A DNA stretch of 64,000 bases from Mactra quadrangularis (GCA_025267735.1 CM046301.1:61585872-61649871); one strand, 5' to 3'; counted from the first letter of the stretch, positions 53,286 through 63,937 are shown. The notes: generated from the sequence alone by a model not told the origin. A program made the numbers and translations.

Positions 53286-54299
53286 AAAAACTAATGTTAC
53301 TGTCATGAGAATGAAAATAAAACAAATATTTGATGTTCTTTGATGAATATAGAAGTAAATGTCATGATGAGGTCAATAATTTCACTCTTTCATCTTTTAA
53401 ACTGTATATCACAATAAAACTGCACCTGAAATATTAGAATACACATAATATTATAACCTTGGTTGTTTTATATTGTAGGTCTAATTGTATAATTCAAAGC
53501 ATATATGTAAGTGTTTAAGTATGATATAAAAAGACAGGGCAATTTATTTCCAAAGTTAGTTGAATGGGTTTTATTGAGACTGAGCAAGCAAGGTTTGATT
53601 TCTAGACAAAATTATTTGAGTATGACACATACTGTTTAAGCCACCTAACTAGCTAAGTTCTTTAAACTAGTGATTATTCTAGAACTCCAAAAAGGGCAGG
53701 GTGGGACCAAAAAATGGCAGGGCGCAGCGCGCGGCGCGACTTAATTCTGAAGTGCATCTGTATTCAATAACATTTAGTTAACGGATGTATTTAGTATATT
53801 ATTTATATATTCATTGTAGCTGGATGCTCAACAAGTTCTTACATCCTTTTCTATAATCATGTACTCATGTACAAATTTACTTAGCATAGTTGTAAAACAT
53901 GCTTTTGTGTCAAATCTTTAGCTATTTAAAAGTCCAAAAAAGGGTGACAAGATTTGAAACTAATCGTTTTCACTATACAAGCTCCGTCTCTGCCATAATC
54001 TCTAACTTGAAGTGGCCACCTCTAGAAACTACTGTAGAAGAACAAGGACCAGACTTATAATATTCTATAAAATTGTCTATAATCTTATTGGTATACACCC
54101 TGGCCCTGCCTTATTCATACCCAACACATAAAAAAACAAGACAAGGCAACAGCAGCCATCTCCATTCTTTTTAGCATATTAGCACGTCCAAATATTCTTC
54201 CTTTCCAAGGACAACAATTCAGTGGAACAAGTTGTCAGCTGCTATACACCAAGCAACGACCCATAAGCATGATTTAATCAGCAATCATTATGTACAAGT
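53286..54299. other. Intergenic with old repeat fragments
   Basis: 53670-53745 resembles 34425-34570; the rest holds no supported feature. Confidence 0.4.
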
Positions 54300-54585
54300 T
54301 AAGCGCAAGTCTACTGATTTAAAAATAGTAGGTTCCATTTTTGGGCGGGGCAAACTTTCACATAGTTCGGTCATGAAATAGTTTCTATGGCCATTCTTCC
54401 TACTAACACTTAATTTAAATCATGTAAGGCAGTCGTCAGTCACTGATGAAAGTATGTTCTAAGTAACTGTTTAACAGCTAAATCCAGAGATTTAGCCTAC
54501 TCAGGAACAGTTAGTAGGTTAATTGACCGCCTTGGTATTACCTATACAATGTTGTACTGCATTAAATCCAACCAGTACAAAAAGT
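54300..54585 (+). mobile_element. SINE, TCCAGAGATTTAGCC family, head decayed
   Basis: TTCGGTCATGAAATAGTTTC, CAGTCACTGATGAAAGTATG and AATCCAGAGATTTAGCC align with 45185-45485. Confidence 0.7.
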
Positions 54586-54779
54586 TTTATGCCGTTTATG
54601 CCTAAATGCTATGTTTTCAAGTCACTTGGTTATACACATAAGTCCTCTCAATTATGGATAAAAAGTCAAACGATATAGTTAGTTGATAATTATTAGAAAG
54701 TATGTAAGTCATACCCAGATACAAGACAAATTTCTTCCACTGTTTTATAATTTCCACAGAGTAAATGATAATTCCAATA

Positions 54780-55803
54780 AACAAGAGCTGTCAGAGGAGA
54801 CAGCATGCTCGACTTAGTAAGTGTTTGTCACAGGAGATGTGGTTGATGATAAGGAACATACATATTTTAAAATTTGAAAATATAACCTTAACAAATTCGA
54901 AGAAAAAAAAAAAATAGAAAACTATAAGTTCAAGGGGGATAACTCTGAAAAAATGTATAAGGAGTTATGAATCTTGTCACATGAGATGTGGTTGATAATA
55001 AGGAACATATATCTAAAGTTTGAAGCCAATACCTAAAGAAATAAAACAGTTGCAGTAAAAACTAACATTTTTTAAAGAAAACTCTAATTTCAAGGGGAGA
55101 TAATTCTGAAAAAATATATTTGGAGTTATGAACCTTGTCACATGAGATGTGGTTGATAATAAGGAACATATATTTAAAGTCAATACCTAAAGAAATAAAA
55201 CAGTTGCAGTAAAAACAAATATTTATTAAAGAAAACTATAAGTTCAAGGGGGATAACTTTGAAAAAAATGTATACGGAGTTATGAACCTTGTCACATGAG
55301 ATGTGGTTGATAATAAGGAACATATATTTAAAGTTTGAAATCAATACCTAAAGAAATAAAACAGTTGCAGTAAAAACAAACATAGGGGAGATAATTCTGA
55401 AAAAAATGCATTCGGAGTTATGGACCATGACACATGAGATGTGGTTGATAGAAAGGAACATATATTTAAAGTTTGAAGGTAATATCTTAAGAAAAAAACA
55501 AAGATACAGAAGAAAGTACTTTACTGCACAAAAACTTTAATCTATGCACAAAAACTTCAATCAGTTCAAGGGGAGAAAATTCTTAAAAAAATGTGTTTGG
55601 AGTTATGGACCTTGTCACATGAGATGTGGTTGATAGTAAGGAACATATATTTAAAGTTTGAAGTTAATATCTTAAGAAATAAAAAAGATATAGAAGAAAG
55701 TATTTTACTGCACAAAAACTTTAATCAGAAATGTGGACGCGGACGTGGACGCCGACGCCGGGGCGAGTAGGAGAGTTCTACATTACTTCGTAAAGTCGAG
55801 CTA
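54780..55803 (-). mobile_element. Repeat family B, full copy with six ~150-bp units
   Basis: On the plus strand: AACAAGAGCTGTCAGAGGA with hairpin GCTGTC-AGAGGA-GACAGC, then GCTCGACTTAGTAAGT. Six degenerate units keyed by GAGATGTGGTTGAT follow (near 54834, 54983, 55144, 55298, 55436, 55621), then GGACGCGGACGTGGACGCC, and the closing ACTTCGTAAAGTCGAGC, an imperfect inverted copy of the first sub-terminal repeat. A second copy begins at 63938. Confidence 0.85.
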
Positions 55804-56257
55804 AAAACAACTCATAAAAACATAACAATCTAGATACAGATATTATGATACAAACCTATTTTCAAAGACAAGAGAGTGTATTTGGTCAGTAATCTTGCTC
55901 ATATATTTCTTATATCTTGGTAATCTGAAACATCATACAAATCATTAATATATTTTAATTTTAAAATTATCACATATTATTTCATTCATTCAAAGTTCAT
56001 GCCATCAAAACTTCATCTCATTTTTTATGGCCGAAAGTTCACTAAACAAGAATTCCTTGACAATTTGTTTCACTAGTGCTTGTTTACCCTTCCACCAATG
56101 GAGTCAGCAAAGCAGTGTGATTACAATATTTGACTGGTAATCATTGAATAGCCAGTGCTACATTGGTTCAAATGACATTCAAAACCTACCTAGTTGTTTC
56201 CTTGAGCACAAAACTTTATCATAAAAGCTCAATACTGGGTGACCAGGAAGCAGACTA
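55804..56257. other. Intergenic, nothing recognised
   Basis: A very weak SINE-like stretch near 56095-56225 (TTCAAATGACATTC, TTTCCTTGAGCAC); no gene. Confidence 0.35.
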
Positions 56258-56562
56258 AACAAGTAAATCTGTGAGCTAATGCTCACTAGTGATACCCCCG
56301 CTGTGAGAAATATGACTATCATAATGTAACTTTCATTTAACAAAATCTAAAAATATGCGACAAACAGGAAGTAGATGAGCAAGGAGCATGAAATCGCTTT
56401 ACACCACATGGGACTATGGGATGAAGCAATATGCAAAGCATTAGGCTGCTGCATGTTATAGTTGCTGAGAAAACTGCAACGGAAATTTTGTAACGGACGG
56501 ACGCACGCACACAGGGACAAGGGTAAAACAGTATACCCCCTCTTCTTCGAAGCGGGGGTATA
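56258..56562 (-). mobile_element. Repeat family A, copy 8 (long variant)
   Basis: Reverse orientation. It has ~45 extra bases after the sub-terminal repeat (CTGTGAGAAATATGACTATC and on), shared in part with copy 2. It ends GCGGGGGTATA. Confidence 0.92.
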
Positions 56563-57002
56563 AAAACATTAGTATAAAGTAGTAGTATACCCTTCTATCA
56601 AGAGTTAACATTTTCTCCCTAAACAGAGACATATTAACATGGTAATTGATCTATACCTTCAGATTCAAGTTAAATTGTGCTTACCACTGCACCTAAACCA
56701 AAACTTTGTCACTGTCTAAGAAAGAGTCACATATAAAACATGTATAACAGCTTTTGTGTACATGATAATTTTAACTTATCAATCCAGTGTGGCTTCAGAA
56801 ATTCCGTAATAAAATTCCCTCACAATTCCCAGATTTAAGCAAATTTTCAAATACCTATGTTTATTCCATTCAGGAATTTAAATTCTATTTTGCATTTTCC
56901 ATTTTACAGAGCCTGTGACCACCCTGTAAAACTGATGCTGAAAGTTTTGACTTTAAAGATATCTAAGAGCATACATGTATATTGAACTATATATTGAGTA
57001 CA

Positions 57003-57065
57003 TTATACATACTTCTCTATTACAAGTCCTACGCTACTTTCGAAGGCTGCTTCAGTTGAACTAAC
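57003..57065 (-). CDS. EIF2AK4: GCN2 last exon recognised
   Basis: CTATTCACAG acceptor; encodes VSSTEAAFESSVGLVIEKYV and TAA at 57005-57003. Corresponds to DEQAFNTTVKQLL in vertebrates. A GTAATA inside (after SVGL) could be an alternative donor to an unrecognised further exon. Confidence 0.65.
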   Translation of the reverse strand, partial: VSSTEAAFESSVGLVIEKYV

Positions 57066-60000
57066 CTGTGAATAGAAAATATCTTATTTACATCTGGAAG
57101 ATAAGCAAGTTATGAACTTCCTATGAAATAAGTGGACTGAAAAGCGCTTCCAAGTACTATGCAATAATTTTTATCCTATCTATTTATGCAATTACGATAA
57201 ACAGATTATTAGGTTAGTGTCAATCTGTACTTAGTTTATCCGGCTCGTCTCCAAAAGGATTATTCGGCTCAGCAACCCTCGCTGAATAAACCTTTCTCTA
57301 ACTTGCCAGATAACCTAAGTACAGACTGACACTAACCTAATATTCTCCTTTACTTAGAGATAACAAAATCAAGATTGCAGCTTTCTAAAATGTCAGAATT
57401 TCTCAGAACATATTCAGGTAGCAAAACAATTTTGTTACCCAGCTCTACAATGTAAAAGTTAAAGCAAGGGTTTTGAAGTCTACAATTAGTATCACTACTC
57501 AGTCGACTCTTGACAATAACTTCCCCGATCATCGAGTCACACACCAACTGTTAACATACAGTGCAGATTGCAGCCACAGCATACAGTGCATGACCCTAAC
57601 AGGTACCCATTTACACCTAGGTGGAGTGAAGCAATTGCAAGCAAATTTCTTGCTCGAGGAAATTAGCAGTGCCCCTAGTGGGATTCGAACCCAGGACCTC
57701 TCGATCCCTAAGCGCGCGTCCTACCACTGGACTACTGCTCCTGTAGCAAATAGTTGTATAGAAAATGGCTATACTGTAAGCTCTACTGGCTCCAATACCC
57801 TAACCCTGCAATGATTTCTAGCAATATGGACTTTTATCCCTGTGAGTTATGATGAGTTCATCTGAAAGCCATACACCAGCCATATACAACAGCATATTTC
57901 TCTGCTTATCTTTCATAGACATGAAACACACATCTACAATACCTCTGACCTGTATATCAATTGAGTTACTCACCTCAAGAAATGCTGTAATCACTTTTAT
58001 TGCAGCAGTGTTCATTTCTACAGCCAATACATCTATACATTTTAAATTTAACCATGGAAAACATGTGTTGACTTGAGATACAATCTAGAATACAATATCA
58101 AGAGAAATAAAATAAGACATACAGATTTAGTGGTGCTTTTCACAAAAATTCTTACGAAAAAAATCTTTGTATGTCAAAAGCAAGAAACATTAATAATATG
58201 CTCAATTTTTGGCTTATCAATTCTAAATATTATAGAATTGTGTAGAATAGTGTATACCTTTTGAATATCATATCATAGTTATGCTTATTATCCATCTGAC
58301 TTTGAAGTGCTTATTATATGAAATTGACTTACGAAGATACTTTTTGTGAGAACTTTTGTGAAAAGCACCACAGGTGTATAAATCTACATGTACATAAGAT
58401 GATGTATTATTTTGCAGGAGAGTTATTTAAATGATTAAATAAAAAAGCATTCCCAGAGGATCACATAAAAGGCAAAGCACTCCTGGTATAAACATACACC
58501 ATGCCTATAACATGTAGCATTTTGTGATCGGTGTGGGTATGGGTTAAAGAATAAACAAAATGCACTCTCAAGGTAAGTTTTTCTTTTATAAACGTTTACT
58601 ATCTTATCACTTTAATGGAATGAAGTGGAATGCACACACACACCATCTTATAAGTAACCCATATTTGTAGATGTTTCATTGGTTAAATGGTGAACTAAAA
58701 AATTTAAAAAAATCACCCTGTTTCAAACACCATATATATTTATTTTTTTAACATGGACCTGTACCCACCGTCATTGTAAGGACATATACCTAAGTTCATT
58801 AAAATCTTTTTAAGTTTAAAAAAGAACTAATCTTTAAAATTTTCAAGTTGAGAATATGTGGAATTAAGGAGACCACTTGCACATAAGAAATCATTTGGAA
58901 CCATCAATAAACCACATACCTGTGCTTCATGTTTTCTCTTTACATTTGACTGTAGTTTATTAACATCAGCAATGAATATAATATTCCAAGCTATAGTACT
59001 GTTAGTTGATACTGAGGCCGAGATATTTTCAGAATGTGAGACAGTTGATATGTTGGTCTTATTGCTTGTATTTGGTCCACTAAACTTAGAGTCCCTGAAA
59101 TTGTAAACATGTAATTTATGCACTTCTACTATCAGTGACTTTTAACTAACACTTTCATTAATGATTGTTATTAAGCATATTAGCAAGGAGCTGTATCCTG
59201 CCCTTACTTGTTATTCAAAATATCCAGCACAAAAACCTTAGCCTGGATTTTCAAAATATATGACGTATTAACTCAATCAAAAGTTAAGCTAGGGTTTATT
59301 CAACTTGGTAATTGACAACAGATAATAACACTTGAGACATGTGTGAAGTTTCAATTTAATGCCTTCATTGCTTGCAAGGATAAAATTTGATGCACCTGAA
59401 ACCTATACAAACAAAGTTTTACTTGAAAGCAAAATTAAGCAGGATATACCTACTATTCTATGAAAAGTTGAGTAAAAAATGTCCCACCCTAACTTTATTT
59501 AGACAATTTTGCTATTTATTTACAACTGTTCATCAAGGTCAGTATACAATTAAGTATACTAAGCTAGATCCATCCATATAAGCAATATAAAAAATAATTT
59601 TAAAAAGTCCGCTAAAAAGACCAGTGGTGCTTTTCACAAAAATTTTTATGAAAAAAATCTTGGTAAGTCAGTTACAAATAATTAGCACTTCTAAGTCAGA
59701 CAGATAATAAGCATAACTATGATATGATACTCAAAAGGTATACCGATTCTACACAATTTGTATTGTATTTAGAATTGATAATCCAACAAGAGCACCGCTA
59801 GGCGGAGCATTATATGCCCGAAAGGGTCTTCTACCCGATATGGACAATCATCCAATGAAGTTTAAATATTGTGGACCAAATGGATCTTAAGTTATTTTAC
59901 GGAAACTGTTTTCAGTTTTAAGGTAATAGTGACCTTGACCTTTGACCTTGTGACCCCAAAATCAATAGGGGTCTTCTACCCGATATGGACAATCATCCAA

Positions 60001-63000
60001 TGAAGTTTAAATATTGTGGACCAAATGGATCTTAAGTTATTTTACGGAAACTGTTTTCAGTTTTAAGGTAATAGTGACCTTGACCTTTGACCTTGTGACC
60101 CCAAAATCAATAGGGGTCTTCTACCCGATATGGACAATCATCGTATGAAGTTTGAATATTGTGGACCAAATGGAACTTAAGTTATGCTCCGGAAACAGTT
60201 TTCAGTTTTAAGGTAATAGTGACCTTGACCTTTGACCTTGTGACCCCAAAATCATTAGGGGTCTTCTACCGGATATGGACAATCATCGTATAAAGTTTGA
60301 ATATTGTGGGCCAAATGGAACTTAAGTTATGCTCCGGAAACCAAATTGCTAACAGACAGACAGACGCCAGGGGTATAACATAATATGCCCAAAATTCTTT
60401 CGGGCATATAAAAATGAGCGTATTATTATTGTTTCTTGCTTTTGACTTACATAGATTTTTTTCGTAAGAATTTTTGTGAAAAGAACTACAGATTGGTATC
60501 GCAAAATTGTATGATTTAAAGATTTCTAAATTTTTGAAGTTCCAATCGCTAAATTTGAGAAAAAAGGTCTCTTTATCAAGTCCATTCCAATATTTAGACC
60601 ATTGTTTCAATAGTCCTAACAGTGAAACATTACAGTAGTAATAAAGTAACATCCTACGTTTCATTGACTTGTAAACTTTGTTGAAATAGTTTTTGTTGTA
60701 AAAATTCTACCAATTTACTACATAGTATCATCTTCTCTGTTATTTTATCTTTCTCCATAGATCTAACCTGTAATAATACGTAAAACAAGAAATTTAATGT
60801 GGAAAAACTTAAACACAAAAATTACAAAGGGAAATAATCCATAATAAAAGCAGGTAAAGTTGTAGTTACTTTCTAATTCTGTTCATCACACGGTATGTTA
60901 TCATTGCATGAAGTTTCATAAAGATCTGACAATAAATGGCAGAAATATATGGCAAAGAAAACTTTAACGCAATTTTTAACGACACTGAACCCCGACCGAC
61001 CGGCCTCCCACCCGCGTTTAGCCAAACTATTAGCCGAATTGTTTCGTTAAAAATCCAGTTAAAAAGTAGTATTTCAATAAAACATGTATAAACTAAACTA
61101 AATAAACTATGGTCATTATAAAACAGGTAGTGTTTCTAACCTAGCTTTCCTAAACCGTTGTCTATAACCAGTACTTATCTACCCTTTCACAAGATAGACA
61201 ACTTCTCTCTATACTTTCTTAATGGAGGAAATCATGATTACTGTTGCATTTCCATAGAAGGGTATAACCAGCTTAAGTGAGGCATGATGAATAACATCTT
61301 GAATGCCAGTATATACACCGCCCTCTAAAAGTTCCTTCACACATTCACAATTTACTATGTTTCACTGCAATTTCTTAAGTTGTAAATGCAGTTTATAATG
61401 ATTTTTTTTCGGTATTTTCAATTAGGACATTTTTCTTAAGGATATGAAAATAGAAAACTTGATCAAACTTAATACTGGTCCAATGAGAGTCATTGACATT
61501 AATTTTTGGAGGCTAATTGATAACTTTTAAAAAATGCAATTGGATTGTACTTCCATTAATTGTACTGTGAAGGAACTGTTGGAGGGCAGTGTGTATGGTG
61601 TGTCAATGACAGAAAGATGCACTATTGATTGAGCTAGCCCAGGCAGACAAAACAATTACAGAATAAAACAATAAACATACCCTAACACTAGAACCTTCAG
61701 AATCTTTTAATATAACAAGATGAAATATACCATGTACTCTACAGTAATCTTGTATTTCTTCCTGACCCTGAAATATCATTTATAATATTCTCAATATTTT
61801 ACAAATTAACTTAAAATTATTCAAATTTGGTTTACATGTAATTTTTATGTGATTCAATGTATAGCCCAGTCAAATTCATAAACTTAAAATTTCATTCTAC
61901 ATAATAGTGTAGCAGAGGTATAATATGGCACTTGTACTACCTTGCCTTCAAGCTAGCTTTTATGGCGACGTGGTAGAGTGTCCGCTTACGACTCCAGAGG
62001 TCGTGGGTTCGAATCCTAGTTCAGACCATGGATTTTTATGGGGTTACAATAGACTAGTTAAAGTTTTAAAAAGTTGAAGGTAGGACAGACTAGTTAAAGT
62101 TTTAAAAATTGAAGGTAGGTCTGTAACAAGTGAACACAAGACATCATACACTCACAACCTTCCCTCACCTCTAATGGTGTATGTAGTATTTCAGCTTTAA
62201 TACCAGCACTCCATAGTTCTCTTACAAGTAACATTCTTTCTTTCTCCATAGCTTTATGTCCTATTGTACATACCAGAACATCATAGGCACCTGGTGGCTG
62301 AAACTTTATATTATAATGTATAAATGAAACAATAGAAATAAGATTTAGTCAAGAGTGTGCTATATCAGTGTTTTCTCCAGAGTGCGTTTTTGGCGCACTT
62401 TTTGTTAGATTTGACACGCTGAAAGACGACCAGCGGGTCTTCCGAGACGCACTCGAAAAATCGTTGTCATTTGGAGTAGCAATCGTCCGATCCACATATT
62501 CGTCAGCGGATTATACTAGCCTTTTTTCATCTGTGTCAAGTTGGCGCTTGTCACAGCTAATGTCATCTAATAAAGCGCCTAAACGATACTGATTGTATGT
62601 GGTCATATTTCGCGATGTCTGCTCTGAAACAGCATCATTTAACAACGCTTTTTACGCAAACGTCGATGGAGGCATTCTCGATTTAGATCGAGAATTTTGA
62701 TAACCACTGGTTACGAGAATGTTTGATAAGGAAATGAGTGAAATCGCGGAATTAATTACTTAATTTTCGGATATCAACAGTAGTCGGACATGGAAAAACA
62801 AAACTTGCTACTGTCGTATTGAATTAGATTTTTGCGGAGATATTACTCGTCTCTGTCGTGGGGCGAGAGGATTACGTCGAAGACTACCATTAAACAAATT
62901 TAAGGATTCAACATTAGTTAAGACACCCAGCTTTGGCCAATCACAAGCTGCAATAATCAAACAGTTTGTTACAAGACACATGGGACTGTTTTGCCGTAAA

Positions 63001-63850
63001 ACTGGATCTCATAAAGTGATAAACATGGTTGAAGACATGTTCCATAGCTTGGCTTTTAACAAAATCCTAGAACGTAAGATTTGTCGATTTACAGGAATTT
63101 CATATAAATCAAAAAACGGATAAGTGCTGACCCCCTCATATTTCCATTTGACCCCCCAATTTTTTAAAATAGGGGTCATGTGTGACCCCCAAAATTTTGA
63201 CCCTGGAGAAAACACTGTTATATTAAAAATTATGTGCTTATATTATGGTAGAGTATGATCTTAACAGTGAAGTTCTGCTGTACAATAAAATGATTTACCA
63301 CAAAAATATAGACTACCTTTGACATGTGCAATACTCAAACAAGTTTTTTTTACTTAGATTTAGAGATGAAAATAACTATTGCATGTGTCCCACACCTACT
63401 GTAGCAAAAATGTTAGAAAATAGCACAATATAACCAATTTATCATGAAACTGTAGCATATGTGTCATATCGCATTGGAACCCTTAAACCCCCTTGATGGC
63501 CCTTAACCATTATAATCTGAAAACTTATTTGTGTATTTTTATTAATTTTACAATAAATTTACAGTCTGAATTATCAATCAAAGGTAAAAAAATAAAAACA
63601 AATAAACCTCAATTGAATTTGACTTATAAGAAAGTACATCATAGCTTGATTTGTATTGTATCATAACCTGCTTGAAAATACACCCTATCAATTACTTTTG
63701 AAAGGAGATTGACTATATTCCTGCTATACTTACTTCAGGTTGTTCATACATAGATGTTACAATCTTCTCAAAAGCTAAACTAACACCAACACCAGTTTGT
63801 TTGGTTACATTTTGTGGATTTATACTACATCTTGTCTCAAACTGATTTTT
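57003..63850 (-). CDS. EIF2AK4: EIF2AK4 / GCN2 kinase, C-terminal seven exons (5' part beyond window)
   Basis: The C-terminal end of the eIF2-alpha kinase GCN2, which senses uncharged tRNA and ribosome stalling. Seven minus-strand exons join in frame (63850-63734, 62297-62169, 61767-61681, 60767-60658, 59094-58920, 58084-57974, 57065-57003; 792 nt, 263 codons plus stop). In order: the end of the HisRS-like domain (TGVGVSLAFEKIV), an anticodon-binding-like fold (GAYDVLVCTIGHKAMEKERM, ELWSAGIKAEILH, EEIQDYCRVHGIFHLVILKD), a Lys-rich VRSMEKDKITEK and LVEFLQQKL, and the CTD (KRKHEAQ, IDVLAVEMNTAAIKVITAFL). These align with the C-terminus of animal GCN2. Kinase and RWD domains would lie right of 64000. 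The predicted end is shorter than vertebrate GCN2 by about 40 residues. Confidence 0.88.
57208..57341. mobile_element. Fold-back MITE in a GCN2 intron
   Basis: ATTAGGTTAGTGTCAATCTG / CAGACTGACACTAACCTAAT, continuing with TACTTAG and GATAA-type arms; ~134 bp. Confidence 0.85.
57600..57745 (-). mobile_element. tRNA-derived SINE, ATGGGTACC family
   Basis: On the minus strand: GTCCAGTGGTAGGACGCGCG, GGGTTCGAATCCCAC (B box), TTTCCTCGAGCAAGAAATTT and GTAAATGGGTACC. Best preserved copy of this family in the window. Confidence 0.88.
57974..58084 (-). CDS. EIF2AK4: GCN2 exon (CTD)
   Basis: Acceptor TATTCTAG, donor GTGAGT. Encodes IVSQVNTCFPWLNLKCIDVL and AVEMNTAAIKVITAFLE (37 codons, phase 0 at both ends), matching ...EILAVDLPKETILQFL of vertebrates. 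Confidence 0.88.
58130..58371. mobile_element. MITE with GTGGTGCTTTTCACAAAA ends, copy 1
   Basis: GTGGTGCTTTTCACAAAA and TTTTGTGAAAAGCACCAC are inverted and extend ~40 bp. It lies 46 bp from a GCN2 exon. It is the uninterrupted sibling of 59624-60488. Confidence 0.88.
58372..58919 (-). other. GCN2 intron, nothing recognised
   Basis: AT-rich; no repeat partner or exon-like sequence supported. Confidence 0.45.
58920..59094 (-). CDS. EIF2AK4: GCN2 exon
   Basis: Acceptor TTTCAG, donor GTATGT. Encodes 58 codons, DSKFSGPNTS..., WNIIFIADVNKLQSNVKRKH and EAQ; matches the VVPIVSVLAPEKL...RRYETQ part of vertebrate GCN2. The first base completes a codon split with the previous exon. Confidence 0.88.
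59095..59623 (-). other. GCN2 intron, nothing recognised
   Basis: No repeat or coding structure supported; small open frames here are chance. Confidence 0.45.
59624..60488. mobile_element. MITE with GTGGTGCTTTTCACAAAA ends, copy 2, split by family C
   Basis: GTGGTGCTTTTCACAAAA at the left and TTTTTGTGAAAAGAACTAC at the right. The middle is replaced by 59785-60411. Without that insertion the two halves align with 58130-58371 read in reverse. Confidence 0.88.
59785..60411 (-). mobile_element. Repeat family C with ~157-bp tandem units
   Basis: On the plus strand: AACAAGAGCACCGC, hairpin CCGC-TA-GGCGG, then TTATATGCCCGAAAG. Four units of GGGTCTTCTACCCGATATGG...GTGACCTTGACCTTTGACC follow (starting near 59824, 59967, 60114, 60258; the last truncated), then ACAGACAGACAGACGCC, GGGGTATAACATAATATGCC and the closing CTTTCGGGCATATAA, the exact reverse complement of the 15-bp sub-terminal repeat. 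Confidence 0.93.
60658..60767 (-). CDS. EIF2AK4: GCN2 exon
   Basis: Acceptor TTACAG, donor GTAGGA. Encodes VRSMEKDKITEKMILCSKLV, EFLQQKLFQQSLQVNE; matches VKSFEKERQTEKRV..ELVDHVLQKL of vertebrates. Ends in phase 2; without splicing a stop would follow one codon later. Confidence 0.88.
60784..61063 (-). mobile_element. Repeat family E, copy 2 (reverse)
   Basis: Plus strand starts AACAAGAAATTTAATGTGG. The body aligns in reverse with 39030-39325, including the G-rich run (read GGGTGGGAGGCCGGTCGGTC), and ends with GGATTTTTAACG on the minus strand. Confidence 0.8.
61118..61275 (-). mobile_element. SINE 3' part, CTAGGTT family
   Basis: AACCTAGCTTTCCTAAACC and GAGAAGTTGTC (minus strand) match other copies; the tRNA-like head is missing. 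Confidence 0.6.
61276..61680 (-). other. GCN2 intron, possible short MITE
   Basis: 61315-61600 may be bounded by inverted GTATATACACCGCCCTCTAAA and TGGAGGGCAGTGTGTAT-type ends (first written as GTATATACACC). TTCCTTCACA near the left mirrors GTGAAGGAACTGTTGG near the right. Not otherwise resolved. Confidence 0.55.
61681..61767 (-). CDS. EIF2AK4: GCN2 exon
   Basis: Acceptor TTTCAG, donor GTATGT. Encodes GQEEIQDYCRVHGIFHLVIL and KDSEGSSVR (29 codons). Matches SQEELQEYCRHH.I.Y...SD.EGS of vertebrate GCN2. Confidence 0.92.
61955..62130 (+). mobile_element. tRNA-like SINE head with a duplicated tail
   Basis: GGCGACGTGGTAGAGTGTCC (A box) and GGTCGTGGGTTCGAATCC (B box) make a tRNA-like promoter. 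The acceptor and anticodon stems do not pair, so it is not a functional tRNA. AGACTAGTTAAAGTTTTAAA is tandemly present twice after it. Confidence 0.65.
62169..62297 (-). CDS. EIF2AK4: GCN2 exon (anticodon-binding-like)
   Basis: Acceptor TTTCAG, donor GTGAGG. Encodes PPGAYDVLVCTIGHKAMEKE, RMLLVRELWSAGIKAEILHT and PLE. Matches DVLVCSVG...LW.AGI.AEI in the family. Confidence 0.93.
62366..63217. mobile_element. 0.85-kb hAT-like element with CAGTGTTTTCTCCAG ends
   Basis: CAGTGTTTTCTCCAG and CTGGAGAAAACACTG are exact 15-bp inverted ends. The interior is GC-richer than its surroundings and has short open frames but no recognisable transposase. Outer flanks share TATAT but no clean 8-bp duplication. 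Confidence 0.82.
63218..63733 (-). other. GCN2 intron, nothing recognised
   Basis: AT-rich, no supported feature. Confidence 0.45.
63734..63850 (-). CDS. EIF2AK4: GCN2 exon (end of HisRS-like domain), first in window
   Basis: Acceptor TTTCAG, donor GTAAGT. Encodes KNQFETRCSINPQNVTKQTG and VGVSLAFEKIVTSMYEQPE (39 codons). GVS.A.EK is a class II HisRS-like motif. Starts in phase 0, so a preceding exon lies right of the window or in 63851-64000 (none seen). Confidence 0.88.
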
Positions 63851-63937
63851 CTGAAATTGAAATATAGATAGCAGAGTTAGGATGTAGATAAATAGTATAC
63901 AAAAATTACTACTTATAAAACTCGCTACCTTAGTATA

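Noticed and set aside
57600..57745. tRNA gene on the minus strand
   Set aside because: It has a tRNA-like head but continues into a SINE body shared with two other loci.
60266..60664. 132-codon minus-strand frame next to a GCN2 exon
   Set aside because: It runs through family C and MITE sequence, begins after the exon, and has no GCN2 similarity.
61955..62035. Functional tRNA gene
   Set aside because: A and B boxes are present but the acceptor and anticodon stems do not pair; it looks like a SINE head.
62368..63215. Possible transposase in the CAGTGTTTTCTCCAG element
   Set aside because: Only short frames on both strands; no hAT dimerisation or catalytic motif was seen.
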